This document shows, one piece after another, positions 1 through 7,569 of a stretch of 32,113 nucleotides of DNA. A model generated the notes under the pieces. It searched no databases. It saw only the letters and a list, made by a program, of their open reading frames with translations, and had not been told where the DNA came from. How positions within the stretch are numbered: the stretch's first letter is position 1; each line of letters starts with the position of its first letter. The stretch comes from an uncultured Burkholderiales bacterium (lineage in GTDB: Bacteria > Pseudomonadota > Gammaproteobacteria > Burkholderiales > Burkholderiaceae_E). The translations under genes were made by a program, and so were the position numbers. The stretch is taken from positions 1-32,113 of the forward strand of contig CAIUGQ010000401.1 in NCBI GenBank assembly GCA_903898725.1, in the 5' to 3' direction.

Positions 1-1
1 C

Positions 2-184
2 ACGGCGCCCTTGACGGCGCCGGCCGCGCCGGCGGCCCCCGCTTCACCCGCCGCTGAGGCGACCGCACCTGCCTCGGTACCCGGCCTGCCCTCGTCCGGC
101 ACGCTCGCGCCGGCGGCCGCGCCCGTCACGCCGGCTGCAGCGTCGCCGGCCACGCCGAGCGCTCCGGCTCCGGCTCGACCCTGA
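2..184 (+). CDS. C-terminal tail of an Ala/Pro-rich protein (5' truncated by window edge)
   Basis: The frame is open from the window edge to TGA at 182-184 and encodes about 60 residues, almost all Ala, Pro, Thr, Ser and Gly. No domain or motif is visible. Such tails are common as flexible linkers or secreted tails in high-GC bacteria. The other two forward frames hit stops within the first 60 bases, and about 80 percent of third codon positions are G or C, which favours this frame. One reverse frame is also open here, so the assignment is not certain. The start and function lie outside the window. Confidence 0.45.
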   Translation, partial: TAPLTAPAAPAAPASPAAEATAPASVPGLPSSGTLAPAAAPVTPAAASPATPSAPAPARP

Positions 185-247
185 TCGGCCGAGGCGCAGG
201 CCCCGGCCCCGGCCTCGTCGTGGCGGGGCCAGGGGCGCGCGCCGGGC

Positions 248-712
248 TCAGTCCCGGTGCTCGTGACCGTGCTTGCGGTGGCCCTTGCGCTTGCCGGGCT
301 TGCCCTCGACGTAGACGACTTCACGCTGGGTGACCACGCGGGTCTGCGGACGGGCGGTGACGCTGGCGCCCACGACCGATCCGGCCGCACCACCCACCCC
401 CGCGCCGATGACCGCGCCTGTGCCGCCGCCGACGCTGTGTCCGACCGCGGCACCCGATGCGCCACCGACCGCACCGCCGAGGGCGGCGCCGGTGCGTGCA
501 CGACCTTCGCTCGCCACCGCGCCCCCGGCCGCGCCGCCGACCGCGCCGCCGACGATCGACCCGGTCTTGCCCCCCATCGCTTCGCCGATCGCGGTGCCTG
601 CCGCGGCACCGAGTCCCCCGCCGATCGCGGTCTTCGCGTCCTGAGCCGATGCGGAGGCGGCGAGCGACGACAGGCCGCAGACGAGCAGGCCGGAAACGAG
701 TCTGGAGCGCAT
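248..712 (-). CDS. Exported glycine-zipper protein
   Basis: A 154-residue protein. The start at 712 is chosen because GGAG lies just upstream (AGGAGAAGTCC then ATG) and because a signal peptide begins there: MRSR, a hydrophobic stretch, then ASASA-Q as a likely signal peptidase I site near residue 24. An upstream in-frame start at 901 would add 63 residues with no export signal. The mature part, about residues 30-120, is a run of GxxxG/AxxxG repeats (GGAVGGAAGG and similar) that predicts tightly packed hydrophobic hairpins of the glycine-zipper type seen in outer-membrane and periplasmic proteins. The C-terminus is Lys/His/Arg-rich (GKRKGHRKHGHEHRD) and might bind anions or metal. It is divergent from the patatin-type outer-membrane gene. 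Its exact role is unknown. Confidence 0.75.
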   Translation of the reverse strand: MRSRLVSGLLVCGLSSLAASASAQDAKTAIGGGLGAAAGTAIGEAMGGKTGSIVGGAVGGAAGGAVASEGRARTGAALGGAVGGASGAAVGHSVGGGTGAVIGAGVGGAAGSVVGASVTARPQTRVVTQREVVYVEGKPGKRKGHRKHGHEHRD

Positions 713-761
713 GGACTTCTCCTGTGAGCGGTGCCGCGAGAGGCCGGCACCGATGCCGCGG

Positions 762-767
762 ACTGTA
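762..767 (-). promoter_or_regulatory. Candidate -10 element for the glycine-zipper gene
   Basis: Read on the minus strand this is TACAGT, a lone A/T-containing hexamer in GC-rich DNA about 49 bp upstream of the start at 712. No convincing -35 box is visible. The assignment rests on position and resemblance to TATAAT only. Confidence 0.25.
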
Positions 768-899
768 GCGGCGAGACACGGCCCCGCTCCGTGTTGCGCC
801 CGCCCGCCCGGCGCCGGCGGCGTCCGCGGGTCGACGAACGGGCCGTGGTAAGGTCCCAGCCAGGCCGTGACTCCCCTCCTGACCGTGCCGAACGACGCC

Positions 900-3263
900 A
901 TGACGCCGCCCGAGCAGTGTCGACCCCTCCGGCATCACCGCCTGCTCGCTCGCCGCTGCGGCAGGGCGTTCGCGGCGGCATTCGCGGCATCGATGCTGGC
1001 GGTCTGCCCGCCGGTGTCGGCCCAGGCTCAGGCCAGCGCGCCTGCGGGCGCTGACGCGCCCGCTCCAGGCGCCGCGGCACCTGCGGGTGTCGCGCCCTCC
1101 CTGCCGCAGGCCAGGCGGCCCGAGGCGACGCGCCCCAGGGTGGGCCTCGCGCTTTCCGGCGGCGGTGCACGCGGCTTCGCTCACGTGGGCGTGCTGCGCG
1201 CGCTCGAGGCGATGCGGATTCCGGTGGACTGCATCGCCGGCACCAGCGCCGGTTCCGCGGTCGGCGCGGCCTATGCGAGCGGCCTGTCCCCGGATCAGAT
1301 CGAACGGGCGCTGCGCGCCGCGGACTGGGACCGCGACATGTTCGACGACGCGCCCCCGCGTCGCGACCAGGAGGCTCGCCGCAAGAACGAGGAGAAGGCC
1401 TATCTGCTCGACGTGACCATCGGCATCCGCGACGGCTCGGTGCTGATCCCGCCCGGACTGGTCTCGGGCCAGAAGATCGAGCTGTTCCTGCATCGGATGC
1501 TCGGCACGAGCTCGCTGCTCGAATCCTTCGACCGGCTGCCGATCCCGTTCCGTGCGATCGCGACCGACCTGGAGGTCGGCGAGATGGTGGTGCAGGACCG
1601 CGGCAGCCTCGTCACCGCGGTCCGTGCGAGCATGGCCGTGCCGTCCGCGTTCTCGCCGGTGGTGTCGAACGGGCGGCTGCTGGTCGACGGCGGCCTGACC
1701 CGCAACATGCCGGTCGACGTGGTGCGGACGATGTGCGCCGACGTGGTGCTGGCCATCGACATCGGCGGGCCGCTGATGAAGCGCGACGAGCTCTCGACCG
1801 CATTCGGCGTGGCCGGCCAGATGCTCAACATCCTGATGGAGCGCAACATGCGCGAATCCCGGGCGGAGGTTCGCCCGGGCCGGGACGTGCTCATCCGCCC
1901 CGATCTCGGCGACATCGGCTCGACTGCCTTCTCGCGCGGCGTCGACGGCATCCCGGCGGGCGAGGCGGCGACGCACGCCGCCGCAAGCGCCCTGTCGCAC
2001 CTCGTGGTGTCGCCCGAGGACTACGCGGCCTGGCAACAGGCCCGTGCCGCACGCGTCGTGCGCGACGACCGCTACAGCGGCGTCCGGGTGGTCGGCACCG
2101 ACCGGGCGACCAGCCGCGCGCTGCTGGCCCAGGCGGCCATGCCGGTCGCCGGGACGCTGGATCGCGGACGGCTCGAGTCCGCGATCAACACCTGGAATTC
2201 CTCGGGCGACTTCGACCGCATCGGCTATTCGCTCAAGCCCGAAGGGCCCGACAGCGTGCTGGAGCTGGAGGTCCTCGAGCGCGGCTGGGGCCCGAACTTC
2301 CTGCGGTTCGGACTCGGCGCGGCCGCCGACTCGCGTTCCAACGGCGTGTTCAACGTGCTGCTCGGCTACCGGCGGCCACGGATCAACGACTGGGGCGGCG
2401 AGTTCAAGACCGAGCTGCAGTTCGGCAGCACGTCGCGCCTGAGCGCCGAGCTCTACCAGCCGTTCAATCGGGGGGATGCCCGGTACTTCGCCGCGCCGCA
2501 GTTCCACGCCGAGGAAGTGCCGGTATGGCTGTTCGTGGGTGGCAACCGCGTCGCGGAGTACGGCGTGCGCTCGACGCAGATCGGTCTCGACCTGGGTGTG
2601 GGCGGACGCATCGGCGAGGTCAGGCTGGGCGCCTATGCCGGCAAACGCGACACCTTCGCGCGGACCGGCAGCGTGCTGCTGCCCGAGGTCAAGGACGACT
2701 ACTGGGGCGGACAGGTCTCGCTGGTGGCCGATCAGCTCGACGCGACCGACTTTCCGCGCGAAGGCTTCCTGCTGGGCATCACGGCGCGCTCCGAGGAGGT
2801 CTCCTCCAACCTGCGCGGCAGGTACTCGACGCATCGGGTGCAGGTCTCGGGCAAGCAGGTGGGGAGCTGGGGCCGGCACACGCTCGCCGGCGCGTTCCGG
2901 TTCGGCGAGGCCAGCGAGCAGAGTGCGCTGAACGAGGCGTTCAGCCTCGGCGGGTTCATGAACCTCTCGGGCCTGCAGGTCAACCAGCTGCTCGGCACCT
3001 CGCTGCGCTATGCGAGCCTGAACTACCAGAACCAGCTCCTCACGCTGCCCAATCCGCTCGGGCGCGGGCTGTACGGCGGGCTGGCCCTCGAGGGCGGCCA
3101 GATGCGCGGCCTCTCGATCGGGCTCAACCGCGACGGCTGGATCGGGGGCGTGACCGGCTACCTCGGCGCGCATACGGCCATCGGGCCGGTCTACCTCGGC
3201 TATGGCGTCGCCGACAACCGCAACCGCCTCGTCTATCTGTTCCTCGGGCGCCCCGGGCTCTGA
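900..3263 (+). CDS. Patatin-like phospholipase with C-terminal outer-membrane barrel (PlpD-like, type Vd)
   Basis: About 787 residues from ATG 900 (a GTG at 867 is an alternative start; neither has a strong Shine-Dalgarno sequence). The N-terminus has a basic segment and a hydrophobic stretch ending VSAQA, consistent with a signal peptide. The patatin domain follows: oxyanion motif GGGARG at about 87-92, nucleophile motif GTSAG with Ser116, and the dyad Asp in DGG at about 263. Around residues 375-445 is a POTRA-like segment. The rest is a BamA/Omp85-like barrel ending LYLFLGRPGL-like (LVYLFLGRPGL), as in PlpD relatives. By family, such proteins are type Vd autotransporters or surface-linked lipases acting on phospholipids. 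All catalytic residues are present. Flanking genes also concern the envelope. The last residue is Leu, not the usual aromatic, although an LFLGRP-type end is typical of this group. Confidence 0.9.
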   Translation: MTPPEQCRPLRHHRLLARRCGRAFAAAFAASMLAVCPPVSAQAQASAPAGADAPAPGAAAPAGVAPSLPQARRPEATRPRVGLALSGGGARGFAHVGVLRALEAMRIPVDCIAGTSAGSAVGAAYASGLSPDQIERALRAADWDRDMFDDAPPRRDQEARRKNEEKAYLLDVTIGIRDGSVLIPPGLVSGQKIELFLHRMLGTSSLLESFDRLPIPFRAIATDLEVGEMVVQDRGSLVTAVRASMAVPSAFSPVVSNGRLLVDGGLTRNMPVDVVRTMCADVVLAIDIGGPLMKRDELSTAFGVAGQMLNILMERNMRESRAEVRPGRDVLIRPDLGDIGSTAFSRGVDGIPAGEAATHAAASALSHLVVSPEDYAAWQQARAARVVRDDRYSGVRVVGTDRATSRALLAQAAMPVAGTLDRGRLESAINTWNSSGDFDRIGYSLKPEGPDSVLELEVLERGWGPNFLRFGLGAAADSRSNGVFNVLLGYRRPRINDWGGEFKTELQFGSTSRLSAELYQPFNRGDARYFAAPQFHAEEVPVWLFVGGNRVAEYGVRSTQIGLDLGVGGRIGEVRLGAYAGKRDTFARTGSVLLPEVKDDYWGGQVSLVADQLDATDFPREGFLLGITARSEEVSSNLRGRYSTHRVQVSGKQVGSWGRHTLAGAFRFGEASEQSALNEAFSLGGFMNLSGLQVNQLLGTSLRYASLNYQNQLLTLPNPLGRGLYGGLALEGGQMRGLSIGLNRDGWIGGVTGYLGAHTAIGPVYLGYGVADNRNRLVYLFLGRPGL

Positions 3264-3286
3264 GCCGACGGCCACGGCGAAGCAGG

Positions 3287-3292
3287 TATCCT
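3287..3292 (+). promoter_or_regulatory. Candidate -10 element (TATCCT) before the DUF4254 gene
   Basis: TATCCT stands 8 bp before the ATG at 3301. If used, transcription would begin at or within a base or two of the start codon, giving a leaderless message. No good -35 match is seen. It may instead be incidental, with transcription reading through from the patatin gene 37 bp upstream. Confidence 0.3.
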
Positions 3293-3300
3293 TCCTCCCC

Positions 3301-3948
3301 ATGCTGCATACCGTCCGCTCCGCCGCGATCGTCGCCTTCCACGACGCCTGTCTCGCCCGTGCCGACTGGCCTTCCGACGAGGCCGCCGCGCGCGCGCTGC
3401 TGCCGACCGGGCCGCTGGCGGATGCCTGGGGCTGGGTGCTGGTCAACCACAAGTTCAACTGCTCGCTGTGGAACGAGGAGGACCTCGCCCGTCGCACGCA
3501 GGCGGCCGATGCCGAGATCGCCGCGAACAAGCGGAACATCGATCGCTTCAACCAGGCCCGCAACGACGCGATGGAGCGCATCGACGATGCGCTGCTGCGT
3601 GCCACGGCCGACTGGCCGAGGGCCGCGGAGGCACGCCTGTCGAGCGAGACGGCGGGCGCGATGATCGATCGCATGTCGATCCTGTCGCTGAAGATCCACC
3701 ACATGGGCCTGCAGACGATCCGCACTGACGTCGACGAGGCCCATCGCGAGACGACCCGGGGCAAGCAGGCGCAACTGCGGCTGCAGCGCGAGGACCTCGC
3801 CTCGTGCTACGACCGGCTGCTCGACGAGGTAGCCGCCGGCAGCGGCCGGTTCAAGATCTACCGTCAGTTCAAGATGTACAACGACCCGACGATGAACCCG
3901 GTGCTGGTCGCCGAGCGTCAGGGGCGCCCGGGCGCGGCGGGCGGCTGA
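3301..3948 (+). CDS. DUF4254 family protein
   Basis: A 215-residue, mostly helical soluble protein with no signal peptide or membrane segment. The start at 3301 is chosen because homology-like sequence begins at MLHTVRSA; an in-frame ATG at 3202 overlaps the patatin gene and gives an implausible N-terminus. Recognisable family features are a Trp/Asn-rich segment (NHKFNCSLWNEED, about residues 48-60), a conserved DRMSILSLKI segment (about 122-131), and the C-terminal FKIYRQFKMYNDP-type segment. The molecular function of DUF4254 is not known to me. Here it sits 35 bp upstream of a WaaC-type heptosyltransferase in the same direction, which suggests a link to LPS core or other glycan assembly. 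This is an inference from position only. Confidence 0.8.
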   Translation: MLHTVRSAAIVAFHDACLARADWPSDEAAARALLPTGPLADAWGWVLVNHKFNCSLWNEEDLARRTQAADAEIAANKRNIDRFNQARNDAMERIDDALLRATADWPRAAEARLSSETAGAMIDRMSILSLKIHHMGLQTIRTDVDEAHRETTRGKQAQLRLQREDLASCYDRLLDEVAAGSGRFKIYRQFKMYNDPTMNPVLVAERQGRPGAAGG

Positions 3949-3983
3949 GCTCCCGCGGGCACGGGGCCGCAGGTGGGGCGCAG

Positions 3984-5039
3984 GTGAGGGTGCTGGTGGT
4001 CAAGATGTCGTCGATGGGCGACGTCGTGCATGCGCAGCCGCTGGTGTCGGACCTGCTCGGGCACCTGCCCGAGGCCCGCATCGACTGGGTCGTCGAGTCG
4101 CCCTTCGCCGGCATTCCCGCGATGAATCCCGGTGTGGCCACGGTCATCCCGATCGCGTGGCGAAAGTGGCGTCGCTCGCTCGGCGAGCCCGCGACGCGGG
4201 CGGCACTCGGCGCGTTCCGGGACCGGCTGCGCTCGACGCGCTACGACTGGATCCTCGACTGTCAGGGGCTGCTCAAGAGCGCCGCGGTCGCGCGTCTCGC
4301 GCGGGGCGCGCACCGTGCCGGACCGTCATGGTCGTCGGCGCGCGAGCCGCTCGCCTCGATCGCCTACGACCGCCGCGCGAACGTGCCGTGGTCGCAGCAC
4401 GTCGTTACGCGCAATCGGGCCATCGGGGCGGCGGCCTTCGGCTATCGCATCGACGGGCCGGCGCGATTCGGCCTGCGTGTGCCGCCGCTCCAGGTGCCCT
4501 GGCTGCCCGACGGGCCCGCGACGGCCGTGCTGATCCCGGGTGCGAGCCGACCGGAGAAGCTCTGGCCGGAGGCGCACTGGATCGCCGTGGCGCGCGAGCT
4601 CGCCGCACGCGGGCTGCGCCTGGCCTGGCTGTGGGGCAGTCCGGCGGAGCTCGAGCGGGTGCAGCGGCTCGCCGCGGCCTGCGGCGACGTGCTCGACGTC
4701 TCGGCCGACGGTGCCGCTGTCAGGATCGGATCGGCCCCGCCGACCTCCGTGGTCCCGCCCTTCGTGTCCGTGGCCGACGCGGCGTCGCTGGTCGCCGGGG
4801 CGCGCATCGTGGTCGGGCTCGATACCGGCTTCACGCATCTGGCCGGCGCGCTCGGCCGACCGACCGTCGGCATCTTCTGCGACTTCGATGCCACCCAATG
4901 TGCGGTGAGCGGCGACGGCCCCTGCGAGAGCTTCGGCGGCATCGGCGTGGTGCCGCCGGTCGCCGAGGTCACCGCCGCGATCGGACGGATGCTCGGCATG
5001 GCGGCACCCGCCGCCGCGATCGCCACCAGGAACGACTGA
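3984..5039 (+). CDS. waaC: Lipopolysaccharide heptosyltransferase I (GT9)
   Basis: A 351-residue glycosyltransferase family 9 enzyme, expected to add the first L-glycero-D-manno-heptose from ADP-heptose onto Kdo2-lipid A at the inner face of the cytoplasmic membrane. The GTG start at 3984 gives the canonical N-terminus VRVLVVKMSSMGDVVHAQP and has a purine-rich GGTGGGG just upstream. The SSMGD motif contains the conserved Asp13 near the acceptor site. DWVVE (about 34-38) and VIPIAWRKWR (about 54-63) are WaaC-type signatures that separate it from WaaF. The nucleotide-sugar site has PGASRPEKLWP (about 185-195) and VGLDTGFTHLAGALG (about 277-291). Its length matches the family (about 320-350). 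It lies between the DUF4254 gene and the FtsX-type permease, 7 bp before the latter, so the three probably share a transcript. Confidence 0.9.
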   Translation: MRVLVVKMSSMGDVVHAQPLVSDLLGHLPEARIDWVVESPFAGIPAMNPGVATVIPIAWRKWRRSLGEPATRAALGAFRDRLRSTRYDWILDCQGLLKSAAVARLARGAHRAGPSWSSAREPLASIAYDRRANVPWSQHVVTRNRAIGAAAFGYRIDGPARFGLRVPPLQVPWLPDGPATAVLIPGASRPEKLWPEAHWIAVARELAARGLRLAWLWGSPAELERVQRLAAACGDVLDVSADGAAVRIGSAPPTSVVPPFVSVADAASLVAGARIVVGLDTGFTHLAGALGRPTVGIFCDFDATQCAVSGDGPCESFGGIGVVPPVAEVTAAIGRMLGMAAPAAAIATRND

Positions 5040-5046
5040 CACACCG

Positions 5047-7566
5047 ATGGACCCGATCCGCTTCTCCTGGCTGCTGACGCGACGCGACTGGCGCGCGGGT
5101 GAACTGCGCCTGCTCGCGGCCGCGCTGGTCGTGGCGGTCGCGGCCATCGCGAGCGTCGGATTCTTCGTCGACCGCATGAAGACCGCACTGAACCAGCAGG
5201 CGCGCCAGCTGCTCGGCGCGGACCTCGTCGTCGCCTCCGAAGCGCCGCTGGCCGAGGCGCTGGAGGTCGCGGCCTCCGAACGCGGGCTCAAGCTCGTCCA
5301 TACCGTGTCGTTCCCGAGCATGGCGGTCGCCGAGCCGGCGGGCACGGCGGGCGAGGCCCCGGCGCTGCTCGCATCGATCAAGGCGGTGTCGGGCGGCTAT
5401 CCGCTGCGCGGCACGGTACGGGTGGCCGAGCGCGACGGGGCGCCGGACGCCCCCGCCACCGGCGTGCCGGAGCGCGGCACCGTCTGGGTCGACCCGGCCC
5501 TGATGGCCGGGCTGGGCGTGGTGCCGGGCGGACGGCTGCAGCTCGGTGAAGGGTCCTTCCGCGTCGAGCGGCTGATCACGCTCGAGCCCGACCGGGGCGC
5601 GGGCTTCGTGAACCTCGCGCCGCGCGCGATGATCGCGCTCGAGGACCTGCCGGGCACGAAGCTCGTGCAGCCCGCCAGCCGGATCACGTGGCGGCTGCTG
5701 GTCGCCGGCGATGCGGCGGCGGTGGTGGCGTACGAGACCTGGCTCAAGACCCGCCTGCCGCGTGGTGCGCGCGTCGAGACGCTCGAGGGCGGGCGCCCGG
5801 AGCTGCGCGCGACGCTCGACCGGGCGCAGCAGTTCCTCGCACTGGTGTCGCTGCTGTCGGCGCTGATCGCGGCGGTCGCCATCGCGGTCGCGGCGCGTCG
5901 GTTCGCGCAGCGCCATCTCGACGGCTGCGCGGTGATGCGCGCGCTCGGTCTGTCGCAGGGACGGCTGCTCGCCGCGCTGCTGCTCGAGATGCTGTGGCTC
6001 GGTCTCGCCGCGGGCGCGCTCGGCGCGCTGATCGGCTGGGTCGGCCACCTGGCGCTGATCGCGCTGGCGGGGCCGGCGATCATGCTGCAGCTGCCGCCTT
6101 CGTCGCCGCTGCCGGGCCTGCAGTCGATGCTCGCCGGCCTGCTGCTGGTGCTCGGCTTCGCCGCCGTGCCGCTCGCGAGGCTGGCGGGCGTGCCGCCGCT
6201 GCGCGTGCTGCGCCGCGAACTGGGGGCGCCGCCCGTCTCGGCCTGGATCGCGGCGGCCGCGGCGCTCGGCGCGTTCTCGATGCTGCTGCTCTGGTTCGCC
6301 GGAGATCGGCGCCTCGCCGCGTACGCGATCGTCGGGTTCGCGCTCGGGGCGGTGATCTTCGTCGGCGTGGCCTGGGGCGCGATCCGGCTGCTCTCGCCGC
6401 TGCGCCATCTGGCGGGCGGCGGGCGCGGCAGCGCGGCCCTGCGAGTCGCGCTCGCCTCGTGGACCCGCCGGCAGGGCGCCTCGATCGCGCAGATCGCGGC
6501 GCTGTCGGTCGGACTGATGGCCCTGATGCTGCTGACGGTGACCCGCGGCGACCTGCTCGACAGCTGGCAGCGTGCCAGTCCGCCCGACGCGCCGAACCGC
6601 TTCGTCATCAACATCCAGCCCGATCAGCGCGACGACGTCGAGCGGTCGCTGCGCGAGTCCGGCATCCGGGCGGCCGCGCTCTATCCGATGGTGCGGGGCC
6701 GGCTCGTCGCGGTGAACGGCCGCGACATCGATCCGAGCGCGCTCGGCGACGACCGCGCGCGGCGTCTGGTCGACCGCGAGATGAACCTGTCGTACATGGA
6801 TCGCATGCAGGCCCACAACCAGGTCGCCGCCGGACGCTGGATCGATCCGGCCCGCCCCGAGGTCTCGGTCGAGGCGGGCATGATGAAGACGCTCGGCCTG
6901 AAGGTGGGCGATGCGCTCACCTTCGACGTCGCCGGCGAACCGGTGACCGCGACGGCGGTCGGTACCCGCAGCGTCGCCTGGGATTCGATGCAGGTGAACT
7001 TCTTCATGGTCCTCAGCCGCAGCGCGCTGGCCGACCGACCGCAGACCTGGATCACCGCCTTCCACCTGCCCGAGGACCGGCCGCAGGCGGTGACGACGCT
7101 GCTCGCGCGCCATCCGAACCTGACCGTCTTCGACACCACCGCGATCGTGCGACAGGTGCGCGCCATCCTCGATCACGTCGTGCGTGCGGTGCAGTTCCTG
7201 TTCGTGTTCACGCTCGCCGCCGGCGTCGTCGTGCTGTATGCGGCGCTCGCCAGCTCGCGCGACGAGCGCATCCGGGAGGCCGGACTGATGCGGGCGCTCG
7301 GCGCCTCGCGCAGCCAGCTCCAGCGTGCGCAGCTCCTCGAGCTTGGTGCGACGGGCGCGCTCGCGGGGCTGCTCGCCGCGCTCGGGGCGATCGCGATCGG
7401 CGCGGTGCTCGCCGACCAGGTGTTCCGCTTCGACTTCGAGCCCCGCTGGCTGTCGGTGCCGATCGCGGTCGCCGCCGGGGCCGCGCTGTCGGCCGTCGCG
7501 GGCTGGTTCGGGCTGCGCCGCGTCGTCGACAGCCCGCCGCTGGCCACGCTGCGCGAACTGGCCTGA
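5047..7566 (+). CDS. FtsX/YbbP-like ABC transporter permease
   Basis: An 839-residue integral membrane protein. One membrane helix lies near residues 20-42, followed by a large periplasmic MacB-type domain (about 45-255). A first FtsX block of several helices spans about 260-385, further helices lie around 397-500, and a second extracytoplasmic domain spans about 515-700. A second FtsX block (about 715-830) has the typical EAGLMRALGAS coupling segment, matched by CAVMRALGLS in the first block. This duplicated arrangement with about ten helices is that of the YbbP family, predicted to move lipids or lipoproteins with the ATPase YbbA. No ATPase gene is adjacent here, so the partner must be elsewhere. 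The start ATG 5047 follows the waaC stop by 7 bp. The gene ends 3 bp from the convergent eptA stop. Confidence 0.88.
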   Translation: MDPIRFSWLLTRRDWRAGELRLLAAALVVAVAAIASVGFFVDRMKTALNQQARQLLGADLVVASEAPLAEALEVAASERGLKLVHTVSFPSMAVAEPAGTAGEAPALLASIKAVSGGYPLRGTVRVAERDGAPDAPATGVPERGTVWVDPALMAGLGVVPGGRLQLGEGSFRVERLITLEPDRGAGFVNLAPRAMIALEDLPGTKLVQPASRITWRLLVAGDAAAVVAYETWLKTRLPRGARVETLEGGRPELRATLDRAQQFLALVSLLSALIAAVAIAVAARRFAQRHLDGCAVMRALGLSQGRLLAALLLEMLWLGLAAGALGALIGWVGHLALIALAGPAIMLQLPPSSPLPGLQSMLAGLLLVLGFAAVPLARLAGVPPLRVLRRELGAPPVSAWIAAAAALGAFSMLLLWFAGDRRLAAYAIVGFALGAVIFVGVAWGAIRLLSPLRHLAGGGRGSAALRVALASWTRRQGASIAQIAALSVGLMALMLLTVTRGDLLDSWQRASPPDAPNRFVINIQPDQRDDVERSLRESGIRAAALYPMVRGRLVAVNGRDIDPSALGDDRARRLVDREMNLSYMDRMQAHNQVAAGRWIDPARPEVSVEAGMMKTLGLKVGDALTFDVAGEPVTATAVGTRSVAWDSMQVNFFMVLSRSALADRPQTWITAFHLPEDRPQAVTTLLARHPNLTVFDTTAIVRQVRAILDHVVRAVQFLFVFTLAAGVVVLYAALASSRDERIREAGLMRALGASRSQLQRAQLLELGATGALAGLLAALGAIAIGAVLADQVFRFDFEPRWLSVPIAVAAGAALSAVAGWFGLRRVVDSPPLATLRELA

Positions 7567-7569
7567 CGC

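Noticed and set aside
340..640. Repetitive GC-rich DNA within the glycine-zipper gene
   Set aside because: The repetition follows from the Gly/Ala periodic protein sequence; no exact DNA repeat unit or array was seen.
321..3764. A very long open frame on the minus strand opposite the patatin and DUF4254 genes
   Set aside because: Its translation is Arg/Ala/Gly-rich low-complexity sequence without domains, while the plus strand encodes recognisable proteins. It is a codon-bias shadow in GC-rich DNA.
4969..7176. Long minus-strand open frame opposite the FtsX-type permease
   Set aside because: Rich in Arg, Gln and His with no motif; the plus strand encodes a convincing membrane protein.
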